Source: Telmatactis stephensoni
Taxonomy: Eukaryota > Cnidaria > Anthozoa > Actiniaria > Isophelliidae
Reading direction: 5' to 3'
Length of the DNA: 64,000 nucleotides
NCBI GenBank assembly: GCA_029948255.1
Contig: JALIZF010001257.1
Span: 124,001-188,000 of the forward strand
Positions 20,830-33,115 of the stretch are shown here, piece by piece. The first letter of the stretch is position 1. Each line of letters begins with the position of its first letter. The notes below the pieces were generated by a model. The model was given only the letters and a program-made list of their open reading frames with translations. It was not told where the DNA came from and searched no databases. The position numbers were made by a program, and so were the translations under genes.

Positions 20830-21515
20830 AACAGCTATTCTTCAGATGATACTCATTGTTAATTATTGATTTTGCAGTCTGCAGAAAAAAATACAAATGT
20901 CAATACAATATAGCACTAAGCACAATTGAAGATGTCTTAAATAACTCTGATCAAAGGTCTCAATGAGAAAACTCACAGATACAGTACACAAGCCAAAAGG
21001 AAAAACTTAAGCCTTAACTAGGGTATAAAAAAGTACTAAAAGTGATCAACATAAATAGTAATAAATAGTGCTATTTTATCACTAATTCTATTGTTCTATG
21101 ATTGTGTTTTTCCAGAAAATATTCATACCACCCCCAGCCCCCACGGAATGGTTTTTCTTTTGAGATCCCCTAACCCCCCAAGAATTTCTTCCAGGGCCCC
21201 TTGGGAATTTCCATGACTTTCCCACTGGCTTTTACCACCCCCTGGAAAAACACAAATGCCCCCAAATGTACCTATTTTTACCGTAAGCATTTAGCTGTGG
21301 CAGTTTACAATTGTCTTTAATTCATGGATAAAGTTGTAAATGGTAAATTTCTATATCAACACTAGTTGTGTATATCTCAAATCAAAGCCGCACTTGTATA
21401 TATAGATATTAGTAATTAGCAACTATAAACTTAAATCTCAAAGAGTTTTCAACTGAATCTAAACTGGCCAGCCTTGTATACTGTAGTCTTTGTTTACTGA
21501 ATTTAGCTGGTACAC
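20830..21515. other. Interval upstream of the pseudo-peptidase gene
   Basis: This would be the promoter or 5' intron of the minus-strand gene ending at 20808. No upstream exon could be confirmed. A C-rich patch (21129-21250) is low-complexity. Confidence 0.35.
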
Positions 21516-21524
21516 GGCATTACT

Positions 21525-22447
21525 AAATCACGGAATCCACGGAATCATGGAATCAACGGAATCCAACTTAAAACATTGAATTTTGTAAAATACGCTAAAA
21601 TTGTAAATAAAGGACAAATGAAACAATGAACGGGCTAGGAAATTACTCCAATAGACTAACAACTCAGTGATTTCGCGCGCCATAATCAATGATCAATGTG
21701 TATGCTTACGACCAAAATCTCTTGAGGAAATGCACACCAGAGACAATGTGATAACAAGAACACAACCTTAGCTTGAACTATGCCTTACCTGAATAAAATA
21801 TTTCCTTAAACTCGATAAATATACAGAATATTTTCACCCATTTACGCCGCCATTTTGTCAATGGAACAAGAAGCCCAAAAGCGTTCTGTGGTCTTCCACA
21901 GGAAGCCCAATCATTTGTTTGAACGAATAGTTACTTACGTCGATGTTCGTCTTTGGTTTAGGAATTATTTCAAGCCTTTTTTATGTCTTTTTGCAAATTT
22001 CAAGACCCGAAGTAAGCCTCCGATACTTTTGTACTCTTAAACAAAAGACGAACATCGACGTAAATAACTATTCGTTCAAACAAATGATTGGGCTTCCTGT
22101 TCCGTTGACAAAACGGCAGCATAAATGGTGAAAATATTCTGTATATTTATCGAGTTTAAGGAAATACTTTATTCAGGTAAGGCATATAGTTTGAGCTAAG
22201 TTTGTGTTCTTCTTGTTCTCACATTGTCCCTGGTGTGCATTTTCTCAAGAGATTTTGGTCGTAACTAAGCATACACATTGATCCATTTTGGCGCGCAAAA
22301 TCACTGAGTTGTTAGTCTATTGGAGTCAGTCCCTAGCCCGTTCATTGCTTCATTTGTCCTTTATTTATAATTTTAGCATATTTTACAAAATTCAATGTTT
22401 TAAGGTGGATTCTGTTGATTCCGTGGATTCCGTGATTTAGTAATACC
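21525..22447. mobile_element. Long foldback element, ~430 bp arms
   Basis: The left arm starts ATTACTAAATCACGGAATCC and the right arm ends with the complement at about 22425-22445. The arms pair almost throughout, including CGGGCTAGG with CCTAGCCCG and AAACAAATGATTGGGCTTCC near the hinge at about 21990. The CCACAGGAAGCCC motif seen in several other elements occurs in both arms. The arms have scattered mismatches and small indels. No coding content: short open frames inside are by-products of the palindrome. Confidence 0.85.
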
Positions 22448-23145
22448 GGCTGGTACATAGAGCTGAATTGGTTCTGGGTCTGAATACCATAATTATTAAT
22501 TTTTGAGAAGCAAGCTTAAGCTTATTAATTATTTGTTTGCATTTTAAAATCTCAATATTCCTCTTTCTGCATAATTTCTAAAAACTAAAAAGAGGAATAG
22601 TTCAACACAGTTATTAAAAGACTTGGAAAGGTCAAAATTTGTGATCAAATGCACATTAGAATGCAGCTGCCAATTAGGCATCTAGATTTTGCAGTGAAAT
22701 CTCTAAGATTATATTTGGTTTTTATGGGCATGTCTATAATTATGATCATACTCTTTTCACCACAGATAACTTGGAAAGACATTATCCTGGATCACACTAG
22801 CAGTACAATCCCAAACATAGTGGAATTTAGGAGCTGATCTCTTATAATTAGCAATTAACCCACATTGTTAGCCCTTTGATTTGCTGTTTAGTTGACAGCT
22901 GTTTATCATCACCTACCTTTGCATTTTTGCAGTTGATTCAAGTACTGTTTCTTATCATTCATGCTGAACCAAGAATGCACCTGTAGTGTTCTTTTAAGAC
23001 TAAAACTAGCTTCTTGTCTTCTGTTGCAAAACTTGTGAAGGTTATGTCTAAGTTCTATCTAATTAATTCCTCATAGCATGTTTCAATGATTATGTTGATA
23101 TCTGTTAAGTAGAAAGAAAGTAGTTAGTTATATATTATGGATGGC
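22448..23145. other. Interval without recognised features
   Basis: AT-rich sequence with no supported exon or repeat structure that I could see. Confidence 0.4.
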
Positions 23146-23410
23146 ATCGTTGGCTGAGCGGTTAGAGTGCTAGCCTTTCACCGCTATGGTCCAGGTTCGA
23201 GTCCCAGCTCAAGCGCCTGGATCATGTGAATTCCATTTGTTTAATGTGTTGTTCTGTACCATACCATGAGAGTTTTTTCTCCAGGTTATCTGGTTTTTCC
23301 TCCCTCAGCAAAAATCAGCATGTGAGTCGAGTGATTTTTTGCAAAAACACTTAATGTAGAGGGTAGTGTGTGAGAGTACAGTGTCCGTCAATTAGTGCGC
23401 AAGTGCTAGA
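23146..23410 (+). mobile_element. tRNA-derived SINE
   Basis: The head is tRNA-like with A-box TTGGCTGAGCGGTTAGAG and B-box GGTTCGAGTCCC at normal spacing (about 23150-23210), as in Ser/Leu-type tRNAs. It is followed by a ~200 bp body with TTTTTTCTCCAGGTTATCTG and TTTTTCCTCCCTC, the type of conserved central segment seen in many invertebrate tRNA SINEs. It is not a functional tRNA gene: no proper acceptor stem pairs across the ends. Confidence 0.7.
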
Positions 23411-23667
23411 AGACTTGGACACTTTAAACAGTTAATGTTATATATATAAATGTAATTATAATTACTCATTGAGACTAGCTGCAGTCTTGGAATGCTCATT
23501 CTGTACAACAGAACTACCCTTACAGACAATAGAACTACTCTATGGGCCACAGTACATGCTGTATAGCGTGAATTAAAACAGTGGCACAGTAAAAAATAGG
23601 TTGGTGGGCAAGAGATGTTCAGCCTAGATGGGGTTGATTCATTTAATAACTAATTATTACAGTTTTG

Positions 23668-23800
23668 ATCAAGAGACCATAATACTAAGAAAGCAAAACT
23701 CAGTATTGATGTCTGTGTGATGTTTGTGGTGACTAATTAGGCTATTTTTAGTAACTTCATATACCATTGCGCGAGCAAGGCTCTACATCAATAGAAATCA
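23668..23800. mobile_element. Single arm of the 5371-5650 MITE family
   Basis: Starts CAAGAGACCATAATACTAAG and continues through CAGTATTGATGTCTGTG and GGCTATTTTTAGTAACTTC, matching the left arm of the element at 5371-5650 at lower identity. The opposite arm is missing. Confidence 0.75.
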
Positions 23801-24147
23801 AATGCCGAATGCAAACGGTACTGTTTGCGCACATGGCAAAAATCAAATTTTATTGTCTGAGTTGACACAATGTGAAATTTATTTATTTTTAATTATACAT
23901 ATAACAGCCATATATTATTGCACCCCCTCCCACTGTACAATGTTTCTGGGTGTTAAAAGGTTTGTCAGACTGACTGCTGAGTGCATAGGACAAGGATGGG
24001 GAAGGGCCAGGGGGGCTAGATTTTTTTTGGAGGGTGGCTGAATACATCACAACCATTAAGACTGTTGATAACATGAAATGCTGAAGAACTAGTACAGTGC
24101 AGAACAAGCAATTAGCAAAGATTGAACACGCCCAAAGACATATTTTT

Positions 24148-24615
24148 AACTCATGGATTGCAAATCCACGAGTTATAGTGAGGGGTCAAAATATGCAAAT
24201 GAGTCACTCACTCACTCACTCGCAAATGTGTTAACAATGCTACTGTACATGCTCTACGTGATTGACCGCAGGCCCAAAGTATTGTCAGCACTGGATACGA
24301 GATTGTAGGAAATATGATTTCTTTTTATTCTGGGACTGGCAAAGGACTCCCAAACTATTCACAGATCAATGATATTTTGTGAAAGGTCTGGGTTTTATTC
24401 CCGGCTGGGCGGTGAGCTTTTTTTAAAACTTTTTTTCTTTTTGACACATTTTAATTTTCTTTTATAGCTAATGACTTTTTTTGGCTAAAGAATTTATTGA
24501 TTTATTGATTTAGATTTTTTTTCAAATGAAAACTCGTTATTTTACTAAAATGTATTGTTCGGGCTTCCTGTGATCATTTTGGTCAATCCACGAGTTATTT
24601 CGCCATTGGTGGGTT
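24148..24615. mobile_element. Probable element bounded by AATCCACGAGTTAT copies
   Basis: AAATCCACGAGTTATAGT (about 24162) and CAATCCACGAGTTATTTC (about 24586) flank ~420 bp. The left copy also forms a short hairpin with AACTCATGGATT. The right end is preceded by GGGCTTCCTGTGATC, a motif shared with several other elements in the window. No coding content. Confidence 0.45.
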
Positions 24616-25918
24616 GATCATTCTCAATATCATAATTTCAATAAACGTTGTCGGTATCACGACTCACCCGAAATGGAATATGGGAAGAAATTACTAAAGT
24701 TATAAAACCACAAAAATCCCACACAATTACTCAAATTCAGTTTGCTCTGACCTTAATACACTAAAGAACTTCACTTACTGATGCTAAAGTCAATACCAAA
24801 GTGCAAAAGAAAGTGAAGTCTTGCTACTACCCATACTCCTTTTCAGTCTTGTTGCGTGGGCTTGAGAGCTCTCATATGACAACCTTTTTTGAAATAGGTG
24901 TATACCAAAATAAAATGAACACTGAGTTCCCGATCCCTTTTAATGTTCAAGGGAACAAATAGAGACATTTTATACTGTCACACAATTTCGACACAAGTCT
25001 ATACAATATTTTACCTGTTAAAAACTACGTCTTTACGATATGTAGCTCATCATGTTGCCCACCAATGCAAGACTGCGCCAAACTCTGCATTCTCTCACAA
25101 ACATCGCGTGATAAACAGACATGAACGGCCTACAAAGTTATTATATAACTGCAGTAAGACATAATACAGTGTATAATTAATATATATGTATATATGCTTG
25201 CTATTTACATGGGTCCTGAGTCTAAAATCAACCCCAGGGGATTTGACATAAGTTCCTTTCCCAGGGGTGGGGAATAATACAAAATTTGATGCAACATAAG
25301 CGCCCTACGGTGGGGGAATTTGACAAATTATCGCAAGAGACTGGAACTAGGTTGGGCAGCCATCTTGAATTTTACCCACAATTCCTTGTATGTTCGCCAT
25401 CTTGATTGTTCACTTCGTTCACGTGGTGGAGCGAAGGAGACTAGTGGTGGAATCAGAAAGGTATTCCTGCCAAAGAGTGGGGGTGTTTAATTGACACCAA
25501 ATTTTTTCCCCTGGGCAGGGAATTTGACTCCAAGAAAGGTCAAAATGTCAAATCCCCCAGGGTATGCCCGGCCCCCCCTCCCTGGGGCATGACATTGACT
25601 GGTGCATAACTTTGGCGCTATTCATCGAAACTACCTCAAAATTTTAACATTTACTAATTTTGGTGTGTTCTTTTCAAATATTGTATTTTTGTTTTTGTTG
25701 GATTAAAATTTAAAATGTCACTCAAGACCTGCCAAAAGGCCATTGCTTCTTTGTACGAATTGGTCTTCGTGGTAATATATTCGCACTTTTAACTTGTGTT
25801 GAAGGATAATATATATTACTTTCATTACTTAATCAAGGTTTTTATCGCCGATGCCACAGCAAATCGACGTTAGGTGATATAACAACAGCACGGAACGGAA
25901 AGTGAGCCCATAAGCTAT

Positions 25919-27246
25919 ACCAAGGGCACTAGAACCCTGAAATTGAGTTTATTATTAAAACTAAGATCATTGATAATAGACAAAGTTTTACTTAGCTCAA
26001 ATGTCGCCTGCTATGTAGAAATTATAGTAATATTTTGCTGCTTATAAGCCTTCGATTGCTTTCTTTTTTACCGCTCAACGATCCAACGAACAGTTTACTA
26101 CGATTGTTCACCGCTGTACCGCCTGTACCAGCCAACGCCGTCGCAACAGTTGTTATTGATTAACTGATAAATTGAACTAAGTCGCCTCTTTACACCAAAA
26201 GGGTTAGGGGTAGGAAACAACTAGCGGCTCCTTTGACCATTCGTCTGCCTGGATAATTGGATTAAGTTGGCAGTACCTAGGGCAATTTGTTCACTCAACG
26301 ATGACGGATTAACCTACGTCGGTTGAGTAATCGTACGCCGAAGTTGGCTTGGCAAAACGTCGGGATTTGAAAAACGATCCCGTCGCGATGACAGATCGTG
26401 CTCTGTTTTGAAACGGGTCAGTTAGTTGTCCTGCTGTAACTATCTCTGTCATTCATTGCTCTATTCCGTCAAAATCCGATCAACGTACAAGAAACTGTAC
26501 AAAACTCTAGTAGGTATTTCAATTTCATATCCCGTTTAATATGCCAGTATTATTAGAATCACAAACAGCAAGTAATCTATTACTGTCAACTACGAATACT
26601 GAGGTACCCCACATTTGCTCCTCCAAGGGTGGGATCAGTGAGAGTGCCAGACTTGATGGTCTCCAGAGAAAGAGTACTATTCAGGGTGGTGGTTTTGAAG
26701 ATGTTCTCCTCTCCCTGGTATATCAAATAGTCGTAGTAATAGCTGTCAGTTCTATTTATGGAGATCGTTACAGCGTTACGGGATCGTTTTTCAAATCCCG
26801 ACGTTTTGCCAAGCCAACTTCGGCGTACGATTACTCAACCGACGTAGGTTAATCCGTCATCGTTGAGTGAACAAATTGCCCTAGGTACTGCCAACTTAAT
26901 CCAATTATCCAGGCAGACGAATGGTCAAAGGAGCCGCTAGTTGTTTCCTACCCCTAACCCTTTTGGTGTAAAGAGGCGACTTAGTTCAATTTATCAGTTA
27001 ATCAATAACAACTGTTGCGACGGCGTTGGCTGGTACAGGCGGTACAGCGGTGAACAATCGTAGTAAACTGTTCGTTGGATCGTTGAGCGGTAAAAAAGAA
27101 AGCAATCGAAGGCTTATAAGCAGCAAAATATTACTATAATTTCTACATAGCAGGCGACATTTGAGCTAAGTAAAACTTTGTCTATTATCAATGATCTTAG
27201 TTTTAATAATAAACTCAATTTCAGGGTTCTAGTGCCCTTGGCTATA
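25919..27246. mobile_element. 1.3 kb foldback element with ~500 bp near-identical arms
   Basis: CCAAGGGCACTAGAACCCTG at the left end is matched by its exact complement at the right, and both sides are flanked by CTATA, a 5 bp target duplication. The arms (25919 to about 26430, and about 26765 to 27241) pair almost base for base, for example AACTAGCGGCTCCTTTGACC and GTACGCCGAAGTTGGC. The ~330 bp centre is unique. The open frame at 26541-26852 runs into the arm and shows no family resemblance. High arm identity suggests recent insertion or arm-to-arm correction. Confidence 0.9.
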
Positions 27247-28021
27247 CATTGTATACTGAATTGCGTGCTTCTTCGTGAGCCGTCTCAGCGCTGACAGAAA
27301 ATGTGACAGTGAGATTCAAAACCAAACTCACTTGAATTTCAAGGGATTAATTATTTAAACAAAACCACAACGTTACATTACACTATGGCTTGATAACTTA
27401 TCGACACCTTCAAATTCAGTCAAGTTTGCGAATTACTTCTTTATTCAAAGCTTACACCTTTAACCTTATATTCAAAGTCATGAAAACCCATCAATAATGC
27501 TTTGAAACCACGACTCATGAATAAACTAACTATTACACGTAACAAATAGCGTTTTACCTGTACTTTCAAACCAAAGCTTCACCAGTTACACCCTCTGGTC
27601 TCCTGTCTTGTTTGAAATGCAAACGATAGTTCCAAGAACACGCCACAAACTGTTACCTCGAAAAAAACACCTGGATCCCGGCTGGATGCAAAAAGACGCT
27701 TTAGTTTTCAGTCCATCATAACTCCGTGAAATTTAGAAGTGCTGATAAGTAGGAAGCGCTGCTTTAACGGACGAAACACCTCTTGCAAACTTCAACTTTA
27801 GAAGACGAGCATTATTTGCCTGTAAGCACATTCCGCCCTTTCTACGTAACTCCCAGACTCTGACCAACTTCCTGTCACGAGATCCGCACCAAAGGCAACA
27901 CCCCAGCCGAGCCCCCATCCCCCAAGTCTTCCCCATGGAAGGGACGGACCATTAGATTTTTTTTGGGGGGTGGGGGGTGGTTGGGGGCAATTTTTGCTGT
28001 GCAAGAATTTTTTCCCCCTCA
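27247..28021. other. Interval without recognised features
   Basis: No supported gene. Overlapping minus-strand open frames at 27733-28022 lack recognisable domains and end in a G/T-rich patch at 27957-27988. Confidence 0.4.
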
Positions 28022-29104
28022 TTACGGTGGCCTATAAGGGACATCGTTGTTTTCTTTTTTATGATCGTTTTCTTTTTAGATTTCGTGATTTCAGATAAAT
28101 TATCCTGAAGTTTTCAGATATTATCGCGAAATTTCATGATAATTATCTCGAAGTTTTCTGATATTATTGCGAAATTTCAAGATATTATCGCGAAGTTTCA
28201 AGATATTATCGCAAAGTTTCAAGATATTATCGCGAAGTTTCAAGATATTATCGCGAAATTTCAAGATATCATCGCGAAGGTTTTAGATATTTATTTCGCG
28301 AAATTTCAAGACAGCACGTGAATCAGTGATGTTCTTCATGTAAGACTCCACATACTAGCACTCAGTTCAATATCAATGGTCCGCTAATACATTTGTTCTG
28401 ATATGAAGTGAAAGCCTATGATCGAGTCCAGCCAGTCACTGCCAGTCACGGGGAGGATGTGACGAACATTTAGATTGAAGATAGTTTAATATATTATTGC
28501 CAAAAGATTCCATTTTTTCGTGCGTGTGTACGCTAATAGATGCACAGAAGACGTCAAAATGTGGTGAGATATTCCTGGTAACTAAGGCTATTTTTAGTAA
28601 CTTCGCCATTGCGCGCAAGACTCTCATTGAGTCAAATCAAAATTGATTTTGGACTATATTTTATCTGAATGTTCTTCACATCCTCCCCATGGCTGGCAGC
28701 CACGCTGGACTCGATCATAGACTTATACTTCATATCAGAACAAATGTATTAGCTGACCACTGATATTGAACTGAGTGCTACTATGTGAAGTCTAACATGA
28801 AGAACATCACTGATTCACATGAAATTTCGCGAAATAAACATCTTAAAACGTCGCGATAATATCTAAAAACTTCGCGATGATGTCTTGAAACTCCGCGATA
28901 ATATCTTGAAACTTTGCGATAATATCTTGAAACTTCGCGATAATATCTTGAAATTTCGCGATAATATCAGAAAACTTCGAGATAATTATCATGAAATTTT
29001 GGGATAATATCTGAAAACTTCGTGATAATTTATCTGAAATCACGAAATCTAAAAAAGAAAACGACCATAAAAAAGAAAACAACGATGTCCCTTATAAGCC
29101 ACCG
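28022..29104. mobile_element. Foldback element C, copy 1, with internal 21 bp minisatellite
   Basis: Begins ACGGTGGCCTATAAGGGACA and ends with the complement (TGTCCCTTATAAGCCACCGT), with arms about 300 bp or more. Each arm contains tandem copies of a 21 bp unit (TCGCGATAATATCTTGAAACT): about eight on the left (28130-28300) and about five on the right. The middle (28330-28800) consists of inverted segments with ATGAAGAACATCACTGATTC at both sides, and includes a GGCTATTTTTAGTAACTTCG core shared with the MITE at 5371. Confidence 0.85.
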
Positions 29105-30235
29105 TATTATCGCGACGTTTTAAGATGTATATTTCGCGAAATTTCATGTGAATCAGTGATGTTCTTCATGTTAGACTTCACATAGTAGCACTCAGTTCAA
29201 TATCAATGGTCAGCTAATACATTTGTTCTGATATGAAGTATAAGTCTATGATCGAGTCCAGCGTGGCTGCCAGCCATGGGGAGGATGTGAAGAACATTCA
29301 GATAAAATATAGTCCAAAATCAATTTTTTTTGTATGAGAGTCTTGCGCGCAATGGCGAAGTTACTAAAAATAGCCTTAGTTACCAGGAATATCTCACCAC
29401 ATTTTGACGTCTTCTGTGCATCTATTAGCGTACACACGCACGGAAAAATGGAATCTTTTGGCAATAATATATTAAACTATCTTCAATCTAAATGTTCGTC
29501 ACATCCTCCCCGTGACTGGCAGTGACTGGCTGGACTCGATCATAGGCTTTCACTTCATATCAGAACAAATGTATTAGCGGACCATTGATATTGAACTGAG
29601 TGCTAGTATGTGGAGTCTTACATGAAGAACATCACTGATTCACGTGCTGTCTTGAAATTTCGCGAAATAAATATCTAAAACCTTCGCGATGATATCTTGA
29701 AATTTCGCGATAATATCTTGAAACTTCGCGATAATATCTTGAAACTTCGCGATAATATCTTGAAACTTCGCAATAATATCTTGAAACTTCGCGATAATAT
29801 CTTGAAACTTCGCAATAATATCGTGAAACTTCGCGATAATATCTTGAAACTTCGCGATAATATCTTGAAACTTCGCGATAATATCGTGAAACTTCGCGAT
29901 AATATCTTGAAACTTCGCGATAATATCTTGAAACTTCGCGATAATATCTTGAAACTTCACAATAATATCGTGAAACTTTGCGATAATATCTTGAAACTTC
30001 GCGATAATATCTTGAAACTTCGCGATAATATCTTGAAACTTCGCGATAATATCTTGAAATTTCGCGATAATATTTTGAAAATTTCGTGATATCTTGAAAT
30101 TTCGCGATATCTGAAAATTTCGAAAAAAATTATCTCAAATCTCAAAATCAGAAAAAAGAAAACGACAACAACAAAAAAGAAAACAACGATGTCCCTTATA
30201 AGCCACCGTAGATGTCCCTTATAAGCCACCGTAGC
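29100..30235. mobile_element. Foldback element C, copy 2, adjacent and with expanded minisatellite
   Basis: Abuts copy 1 and shares the middle region (29150-29640), in an order inverted relative to copy 1. Its left arm is reduced to ~50 bp and its right arm has about 18 copies of the 21 bp unit (29690-30070) before ending in TGTCCCTTATAAGCCACCGT, the last bases of which are duplicated again at 30210-30240. The plus and minus open frames here (repeats of seven residues, since 21 is a multiple of three) are not genes. Confidence 0.85.
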
Positions 30236-30478
30236 CACCGTACCTCATGGTTCTTGTTTGCTTGCAGGATATTTTTTTCAAGAGCTAATTCTTAATATTT
30301 TAGATTTTTTAGGAATTCTGATTTTAACTCAGTGAAAGCAGCACAAATGTACACCCTAAATTCCGTTTCTTGTTTTTTTGATATTAGATATTGTTCTAAA
30401 AATACGCTTAAACATATTGCAGATCAAATTCCACAAGAAAACCAGATTTATACTTTTATGTAAGCTTTGAAGAAATTG

Positions 30479-30494
30479 GGGGGGGGGGGGGGGT
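30479..30494. repeat. Poly-G run
   Basis: Sixteen consecutive or nearly consecutive G. A matching C run lies at 30759-30772. The stretch between holds ACCCACCCC-type sequence and probably marks a decayed inverted-repeat element. Confidence 0.6.
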
Positions 30495-30835
30495 TTACTT
30501 TAAGCAAATTCTTTTGGGGCGCACTGGCTGAACGACGAATCCTGAATGGGTTCGAAGAAGGGTGTTTTTGTTGCTTTTATTCTTTTACAAAGTCCATAAT
30601 AAGGAATAAGTAAGGAATTGAACTATACTGATGACCCACCCCACTTCCAAATATGAAAATACGGTCCCTTGACCTGGCTTAACTTTCAGAAAAACATGAC
30701 CCACCCCTTTTCATAGAGTAAATTTCTTTTGGCCCACCCCTCAATTCCTCCAGCCCACCCCCCCCCCCCCCCTCCTAAAAAATGAATGCTCCCTAAGGAG
30801 TAAAAGCGTGAAATGGATGCTTTGTAATTAGATGC

Positions 30836-31090
30836 AATTTGGTTAGTGCGCGGCCTTCAGTGCGAGAGGTCCCGAGTTCGATCCCCAGCTAGACCTCACA
30901 TCCTTGTGTCGACTTCTTTCCAATCCTTGTAACTTTAATTAGGATTAAATACCCTTAAAACGGAGCACTGATGCATGGGGAGAGGGGAATAAAATGGGCG
31001 CACCGTCGACCTCAGGTTTGTCAGTTGAATTACTGTTACGAGTTATCGGCGTTAAATATGGTTACTTTACTTTACTTTTTACTAATTCGG
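30836..31090 (+). mobile_element. tRNA-derived SINE fragment
   Basis: TTTGGTTAGTGCGCGGCCTT followed ~20 bp on by GAGTTCGATCCCCAG resembles RNA polymerase III A and B boxes. The following ~180 bp ends in TTACTTTACTTTACTTTTTA, a repeated tail as in SINEs. Not a functional tRNA. Confidence 0.5.
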
Positions 31091-31155
31091 AACATAATGA
31101 TTCCAGTTTGCGAGCGCAAAGCGCGAGCCGCTCGCTAAAAGATTTGTAGCTACTG

Positions 31156-31362
31156 GGCCCCCTATACCTTCTGCGTGAAACGTGAATAAGGCTGATTTAT
31201 TTTGACGTGAAACGTGATGTAAGGTCTAAAATCTTTTTGCATCCACGTGAAAGCAACTTTTGATTTTTTTGTGACCGTGAAAGAGATTTTTAATTATCCG
31301 TGACGCGTGAAAAGACCAAATATTTTAGCGTGATTTCATTTTGCAAAGGGCTATAGGGGACA
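31156..31362. mobile_element. MITE family X, copy 1
   Basis: Ends GGCCCCCTATACC and GGCTATAGGGGACA form short terminal inverted repeats. The interior carries GTGAAACGTGA, TTTTTGCATCCACGTGAAAG and AAAAGACCAAATATTTT. Two other copies lie at 37790-37986 (same orientation) and 60070-60375 (opposite). Confidence 0.8.
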
Positions 31363-31377
31363 CTGTAGCTAGTGATA

Positions 31378-31690
31378 TACTTAAGGAATAAAAGACGGTT
31401 TCCCGTGTTTGATAGCCTGATCAAAACACGCGTGATGTTGGGAGAACACGAGAGAGCGTAGTGGAAGCTCTCGAGTGTTCTCCCAACATCACAAGTGTTT
31501 TGATCAGGCTATCGGACACGGGAAACCGTTTTTTATTTTTTATAAAATAACAAACACGCAAAAAGACGAAAAAAGGAAAAAGAAAACACCGGCGAAAAAT
31601 CAAATTGACGTGAGCGTGTTTGATACTCTCTTCAAACACGGGTTTTCAGCCAATCAGAGCGCGCGTTACATAAGAGTTATTTTATAAACT
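31378..31690. mobile_element. Palindromic MITE family B, copy 2
   Basis: Nearly identical to 16280-16630: stem GATAGCCTGATCAAAACACG with its complement, loop GTAGTGGAAGCTCTCGAG, then the tail with GGGTTTTCAGCCAATCAGAG. The stem here lacks ~27 bp found in the loop of copy 1. Confidence 0.9.
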
Positions 31691-32764
31691 TATTTCAAAA
31701 ATCGCCGTTGTCACAAGTCAGGCGTCAGGCCAAGACCAAAATCAATGCTGGTCAAATCACACTGCAAGTTGTTATCAACAGAATAAAGTGCATTATAGCA
31801 ACAAGCACGTAGAAATGACCATATTTAGTAATTGCTCGTAAAACCAGCATTCATTTCCAATTCGGTCTTGGCTTGACACCTAGCCTAAGCTTGACTTGCG
31901 ACGACGATGTTTGAAATAGTTGTACATGTACTGGTCTTGCGAGCGCGAAGCGCGAGCCGCTCAACAGAAATCCTTCACCAAATTCGTTCACAAATGGCTG
32001 CTTTTTGGTTGATTTACGAGCTAAGATGACAGGTACAATCATTGCCAGAACTGTTGAAAATGTTAAGCTGCTTGCACGAATTTTTTTCTGGCACTTTTGT
32101 TGTGCACGATTTCTTTATTTTTCTTTATTTAAGGCTTTGCTCGAATATTTTTTTGGTTATTGACCATTCATTTGCCATTCCTCGTGTTCGGTTATGCTTT
32201 TGAAGCAATTTAGCAAAACGAAATTCTTCTCAGTAAACATATTTACACGTTTAAATATATGCATGCGGTGAGGCGTGCAAAGCAGCTCACAGTGCTATCG
32301 GCTTGAAGAGCTTGTAGCATCTCTCTCACACACAAATTTATCTATGTTGGACAAATATTGAAAGGCTTTTCTCCGAATAGTACTCAACCTTTCGAACGAC
32401 CAGTCCCTTGGCATAAACGTAGTCAAAGTTTTGTCTATTTCCCACTTCACGTGAAGGAGAAAGGGGTAACGGTTGATACCGAAGAACCACGAGTAGCGAC
32501 CCTATTTCCTGGTTCTTTCTTTCACGTTATACTACTTGCATTCACATTACACTATCCGTTGGTAACAAGGGTGAGGTAGGCGAATCCGTTGTGCTTGACA
32601 GAACTTTTACACAAGTATCAATCATGCAACTCCGCCTTTATTATACAAAACATACTTAAACTTAATCATTCAAAATATTGTAATCAATTGATAAATCATG
32701 TGGCGCTATTAAGGAGGGCTAAACACTACCTACAATTTATATATAAACTATACCACTGAACAGA
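31691..32764. other. Interval without recognised genes
   Basis: No supported exon. CGAGCGCGAAGCGCGAGCCG at 31939 and GCGAGCGCAAAGCGCGAGCC at 31112 are related short palindromic motifs, probably remnants of one element family. Confidence 0.4.
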
Positions 32765-33115
32765 CCAATCAGAATGCTGGCATGAGAATGATTTGATAAC
32801 GACTAAGCTATGAACAGCCATATAGATGGCTATCATAAAATTGGAAGACTTGTGATGTCATGACACTAGTTTTATGACCAAACAGTATCACCCAATCGTA
32901 TTACTAGCATGAAAGTGAGACTGGTATGGTGTTCTAACAGGAATTACATGGGATTGTGGGTAAACGATAGCCAATCATATAACTGCCATGAAAGTGAGAC
33001 CAGCCAATCATCTAACTGGCATGATAGCGAGACTAGTGATGTCATAACACTGAAATGAAATTATGGGTAAAACGTATCAGCCAATCATATTACTAGCATG
33101 ATAGTGAGGCTTCTT
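32765..33115. repeat. Diverged tandem repeat, AGCCAATCATATTACTGGCATGA-type
   Basis: About five imperfect units with CCAATCA, then 4-8 bases, then (C)TAGCATGA or TGGCATGA and AGTGAGAC, interspersed with GATGTCATAACACT and ATTGTGGGTAAA segments. Spacing is irregular, so it is an old array. Non-coding. Confidence 0.6.

Noticed and set aside
23150..23220. Functional tRNA gene
   Set aside because: A and B boxes are present, but the ends do not form an acceptor stem and a SINE body follows.
26541..26852. 103-residue open frame in the centre of the 1.3 kb foldback
   Set aside because: It runs from the unique centre into an arm, has no recognisable motif and is too short for a transposase.
29640..30089. 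Open frames with seven-residue repeats (ILKLRDN, DIIAKFQ) on both strands, and the idea of a CRISPR-like array
   Set aside because: The 21 bp unit is a multiple of three, so frames stay open by default. There are no spacers between units, so it is a plain tandem repeat within a transposon.
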